NCBI RefSeq assembly: GCF_900637205.1
Contig: NZ_LR134355.1
Coordinates: 3,844,001-3,908,000 of the forward strand
DNA length: 64,000 nt
Origin: Mycolicibacterium chitae
GTDB lineage: Bacteria > Actinomycetota > Actinomycetes > Mycobacteriales > Mycobacteriaceae
Direction: 5' to 3'
Numbering within the stretch: the stretch's first letter is position 1; every line of letters begins with the position of its first letter. Shown piece by piece: positions 61,607 through 64,000 of this stretch. The notes beneath the pieces were generated by a model. That model was not told the origin of the DNA and did not search any database. It was given only the letters and a program-made list of their open reading frames with translations. A program made the translations under genes and the position numbers.

Positions 61607-62643
61607 TCGCCCGCGCCCGCCTGCTGGCCTGGCTGGCCGTCTTCCTGGTGGTCTGCCTGAGCCTGACCTGGACCATCCTGGTGACCCTGCGCCGGGAGGT
61701 GTCCGGGCCCGCGTACGCCTATACCGCGATGTTCACCGACGTCACCGGGCTGCGGGCCGGCTCCGATGTCCGGGTGGCCGGGGTGCGGGTGGGCCGGGTG
61801 GACTCGGTCGAGCTGGACGGCGAACTGGCCAAGGTCCGGTTCCGGGTCGAGCGCGAACAACCGCTCTACGGCAACACCAAGGCCTCGGTGGTCTACCAGA
61901 ACATCATCGGGCAGCGCTACATCGGGCTGTCGCTGGCCGATTTCGGCGCACCCGAACGGCTGCCGGACGGCGCGGTCATCCCGGTGGAACGCACCGAACC
62001 GTCGTTCGATGTCACCAACCTGCTCAACGGTTTCGAGCCGATGTTCACCCTGTTGGATCCGACCAACCGGGGCAACCTGTCCAACGCGTTGATCAACGCG
62101 CTGCAGGGCGACCAGGAGTCGGTGGTGGTGCTGATCTCGGAGACCTCGCGGCTGGCCCAGACCATGGCCGGACCGGATCAGGTGCTCGGCGAGGTCATCG
62201 AATCCCTCGGCGCGGTCACCGCGAACCTGGCGGACCGCGGCTCCCAGCTGGAGTCCACCCTGGTCCAACTGCGCACGGTGGTCGCCGGCCTCAACGCGCG
62301 CCGCGACGAACTGGTGCACTCCACCGGTTCGATCAACACGGTGATCTCGCGGCTGTCGGCCATCTCCACCGAGGCCAGCCCGGACTTCCAGGAGATGCTG
62401 CGCCGGCAGCCGGGGATGTTGGCCTCGATGGTCGCCAACCGCGAGGGCTGGGCGACCCTGGGGTCCAACCTGCCGCTGGTGCTCAAGGGGCTGTCCCGCA
62501 TTACCGGTGACTCCACCGCGATGAGCGCGATGCCGTGCGACTTCAACTTCACCCTGTTCAACTTCCTGAAGCCGATCATCCCGACCATCGTCGACGCCGC
62601 CACCCCCGGCGGCAAGCGCAAATACACGGCGAAGTGCAGGTGA
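61603..62643 (+). CDS. Mce family protein B
   Basis: 346 residues: signal anchor (LLAWLAVFLVVCLSLTWTIL), MCE domain (MFTDVTGLRAGSDVRVAGVRVGRV), helical region. Ends in DFNFTLFNFLKPIIPTIVDA. Overlaps mceA by four bases (ATGA). Substrate-binding subunit of the same importer. Confidence 0.92.
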   Translation: MIARARLLAWLAVFLVVCLSLTWTILVTLRREVSGPAYAYTAMFTDVTGLRAGSDVRVAGVRVGRVDSVELDGELAKVRFRVEREQPLYGNTKASVVYQNIIGQRYIGLSLADFGAPERLPDGAVIPVERTEPSFDVTNLLNGFEPMFTLLDPTNRGNLSNALINALQGDQESVVVLISETSRLAQTMAGPDQVLGEVIESLGAVTANLADRGSQLESTLVQLRTVVAGLNARRDELVHSTGSINTVISRLSAISTEASPDFQEMLRRQPGMLASMVANREGWATLGSNLPLVLKGLSRITGDSTAMSAMPCDFNFTLFNFLKPIIPTIVDAATPGGKRKYTAKCR

Positions 62644-63701
62644 AGCACGTGAAGCAGGTCAGCGAAACGCAACGGCGGCCAAGGGTTTTGGAGGACCTCA
62701 ACAAGGCGTGGCTGGGCACCCTGGCGCTGGTGTCGTTGGTCGCCCTGGTGGTGGCGCTGACGGTGTTCAGCTCGCTGCACCTGGGCAAGCGCTCCTACAC
62801 CGCCGAGTTCCTGCAGGCCGCCAGCCTGCGCCCGGGCGACGAGGTGAGCATCGCCGGCATCCCGGTCGGCACGGTCAGCGCCACCGACCTGACCGGCGAC
62901 CGGGTGCTGGTGACCATGAAGCTCGACGGCGGGGTGCGGCTGGGTGATCGAACCCGGGCTGCCATCAAGCTGACCACCGTGCTGGGCTCCCGGTACGTGG
63001 AGTTGCGCCCGCAGGGCGAAGGCCACCTGGCCGACGACCGAATTCCGCTGGCCAACACCACGGTTCCCTACGACCTGCAGAAGCTGCTGACCGACTCGAC
63101 CCTGACGTTCGAGGACGTGGACGCCGAGCGGTTCGCCGAGTCGATGGTGACGCTGTCGCAACAACTGCACGGCGTGCCGTCGGTGCTGCCGGAGGCGTTG
63201 GCCAACGTGGAGGACCTGGCCACGGTGATCGCCGACCGGCGGGATCAGATCGCGGAGTTGCTGCGCAGCACCGCCACGGTGGCCACGGTCCTCGGCGATC
63301 AGCAGGACGATCTGGCCGCGCTGATCACCCAGGGCCGGGAACTCACCGGCGAGATCGTCGCCCGCCGTGCCGCGGTGGAGCGACTGCTGGCCGCGGCCAC
63401 CAACCTGATCACCACCGCCGACGAGGTCAGCGGCGCCGATCACGTCCATCTCGATCAGATGATGACCGACATGCGCGAGGTCACCGCGATGCTGGGCGAC
63501 CACGATGCGTTGCTGCGCAACCTGTTCCAGATCATGCCGGTGGCCATGCGCAATGCGGCCAACGCCACCGGGACGGGCCCGTTCCTGGACTTCATGCTGC
63601 CCGGCGGGTTGATGGTCGATTCCTGGATGTGCGCCATCAGCGGCCGCGCCGAGCAGTGGAAGTGGCCCGAGCGCTACCAGTACTTCAAGGATTGCGAGTG
63701 A
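62640..63701 (+). CDS. Mce family protein C
   Basis: 353 residues: membrane anchor (WLGTLALVSLVALVVALTVF), MCE domain (EFLQAASLRPGDEVSIAGIPVGTV), long helical part and C-terminal Cys-containing tail. GTG 62640 overlaps the mceB stop (GTGA); a second GTG at 62649 is possible. Confidence 0.9.
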   Translation: MKHVKQVSETQRRPRVLEDLNKAWLGTLALVSLVALVVALTVFSSLHLGKRSYTAEFLQAASLRPGDEVSIAGIPVGTVSATDLTGDRVLVTMKLDGGVRLGDRTRAAIKLTTVLGSRYVELRPQGEGHLADDRIPLANTTVPYDLQKLLTDSTLTFEDVDAERFAESMVTLSQQLHGVPSVLPEALANVEDLATVIADRRDQIAELLRSTATVATVLGDQQDDLAALITQGRELTGEIVARRAAVERLLAAATNLITTADEVSGADHVHLDQMMTDMREVTAMLGDHDALLRNLFQIMPVAMRNAANATGTGPFLDFMLPGGLMVDSWMCAISGRAEQWKWPERYQYFKDCE

Positions 63702-64000
63702 TGCGCGTGCCCAGGAGAACCGTCGCGCTGGCGGCGCTGTTGACGGCGGTGGCGCTGGTGGTCGGCGGCGCCTACCTGTTGCGCCCGGGCAGCCCGCCGC
63801 CGACGCGGTTGTCCGCCCAGTTCGACAACGCCATCGGACTTTACGTCGGCAACGACGTGTCCGTGCTGGGCATGCCGGTAGGCCGGGTGACCTCGATCGA
63901 CTCCCGCGGGGATCACGTCCTGGTCGGCATCGAGCTGACGGCCGGCACCAAGGTGCCCGCCGACGTCACGGCCGTCACGGTGGGCACGTCGATCCTCACC
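63701..64000 (+). CDS. Mce family protein D, 3' end outside window
   Basis: The first 100 residues are visible: signal anchor (TVALAALLTAVALVVGGAYLL) and the beginning of an MCE domain (FDNAIGLYVGNDVSVLGMPVGRV). The ATG shares a base with the mceC stop (TGATG). The operon continues beyond the window. Confidence 0.9.
   Translation, partial: MRVPRRTVALAALLTAVALVVGGAYLLRPGSPPPTRLSAQFDNAIGLYVGNDVSVLGMPVGRVTSIDSRGDHVLVGIELTAGTKVPADVTAVTVGTSILT

Overview
The window looks like chromosome of a mycobacterium, probably a rapid-growing Mycolicibacterium-type species. The DNA is very GC-rich. It carries a mycobacterial gene order around sigD, whiB3, groES-groEL1, the tsaD-rimI-tsaB-tsaE block, alr, gadB, nnrD and glmS, and it contains WhiB, Mce/YrbE, 13E12-type HNH, deazaflavin-dependent reductase, LpqS and AveC-family genes.

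Region 1 (1-24,017) is mostly conserved core. It holds sigD and its neighbour, whiB3, a DUF4349 lipoprotein, an SDR, a type I DAHP synthase with an aromatic-amino-acid leader peptide and attenuator, a tandem HD-GYP/LuxR regulator with an apparent frameshift, groES-groEL1 under a perfect CIRCE operator, a 13E12 HNH gene, and a tightly overlapping operon (nnrD to a SnoaL-like gene) that includes three genes of the tRNA t6A pathway, alanine racemase and glutamate decarboxylase. It ends with glmS and two alpha/beta hydrolases.

Region 2 (24,020-32,240) is a ten-gene catabolic operon on the minus strand. It encodes both E1 subunits of a 2-oxo-acid dehydrogenase, a CoA ligase, a pair of acyl-CoA dehydrogenases, a [2Fe-2S] ferredoxin, a DUF35 protein with an SCP-x-like thiolase, a [3Fe-4S] ferredoxin and a stand-alone lipoyl domain. 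There is no E2, E3 or P450 in it.

Region 3 (about 32,250-45,900) is a copper-resistance island. It has a CPH-type P1B ATPase, a DUF305 protein, an MmcO-like multicopper oxidase, a SHOCT protein, a two-component system, a cysteine-less thioredoxin, two beta-propeller lipoproteins, and an lpqS-cysK2-MFS operon. Two TACC-N7-GGTA inverted repeats resemble copper-sensor operators. The island abuts an acyltransferase gene that ends prematurely.

Region 4 (45,885-52,255) holds that truncated acyltransferase with an IdeR-like box, a second deazaflavin-type reductase, an HxlR regulator, and a VWA/MoxR/AveC-family operon.

Region 5 (52,306-64,000) holds a TetR gene, then an operon on the minus strand (SDR, Rieske oxygenase, TetR, carotenoid oxygenase). 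Divergent from it runs a P450 gene that leads into a yrbE-mce transporter operon, which continues past the window.

The main synthesis is inference: the promoters of the region 2 operon and of the divergent SDR/P450 pair share two 8-base words, in the same order and strand, overlapping the -10/start region. The two clusters also complement each other, because the ferredoxins lie in region 2 and the P450 in region 5. They may form one regulon for uptake (Mce), oxidation and CoA-dependent breakdown of an unknown hydrophobic, perhaps terpenoid or steroid-like, substrate, now separated by the copper island.
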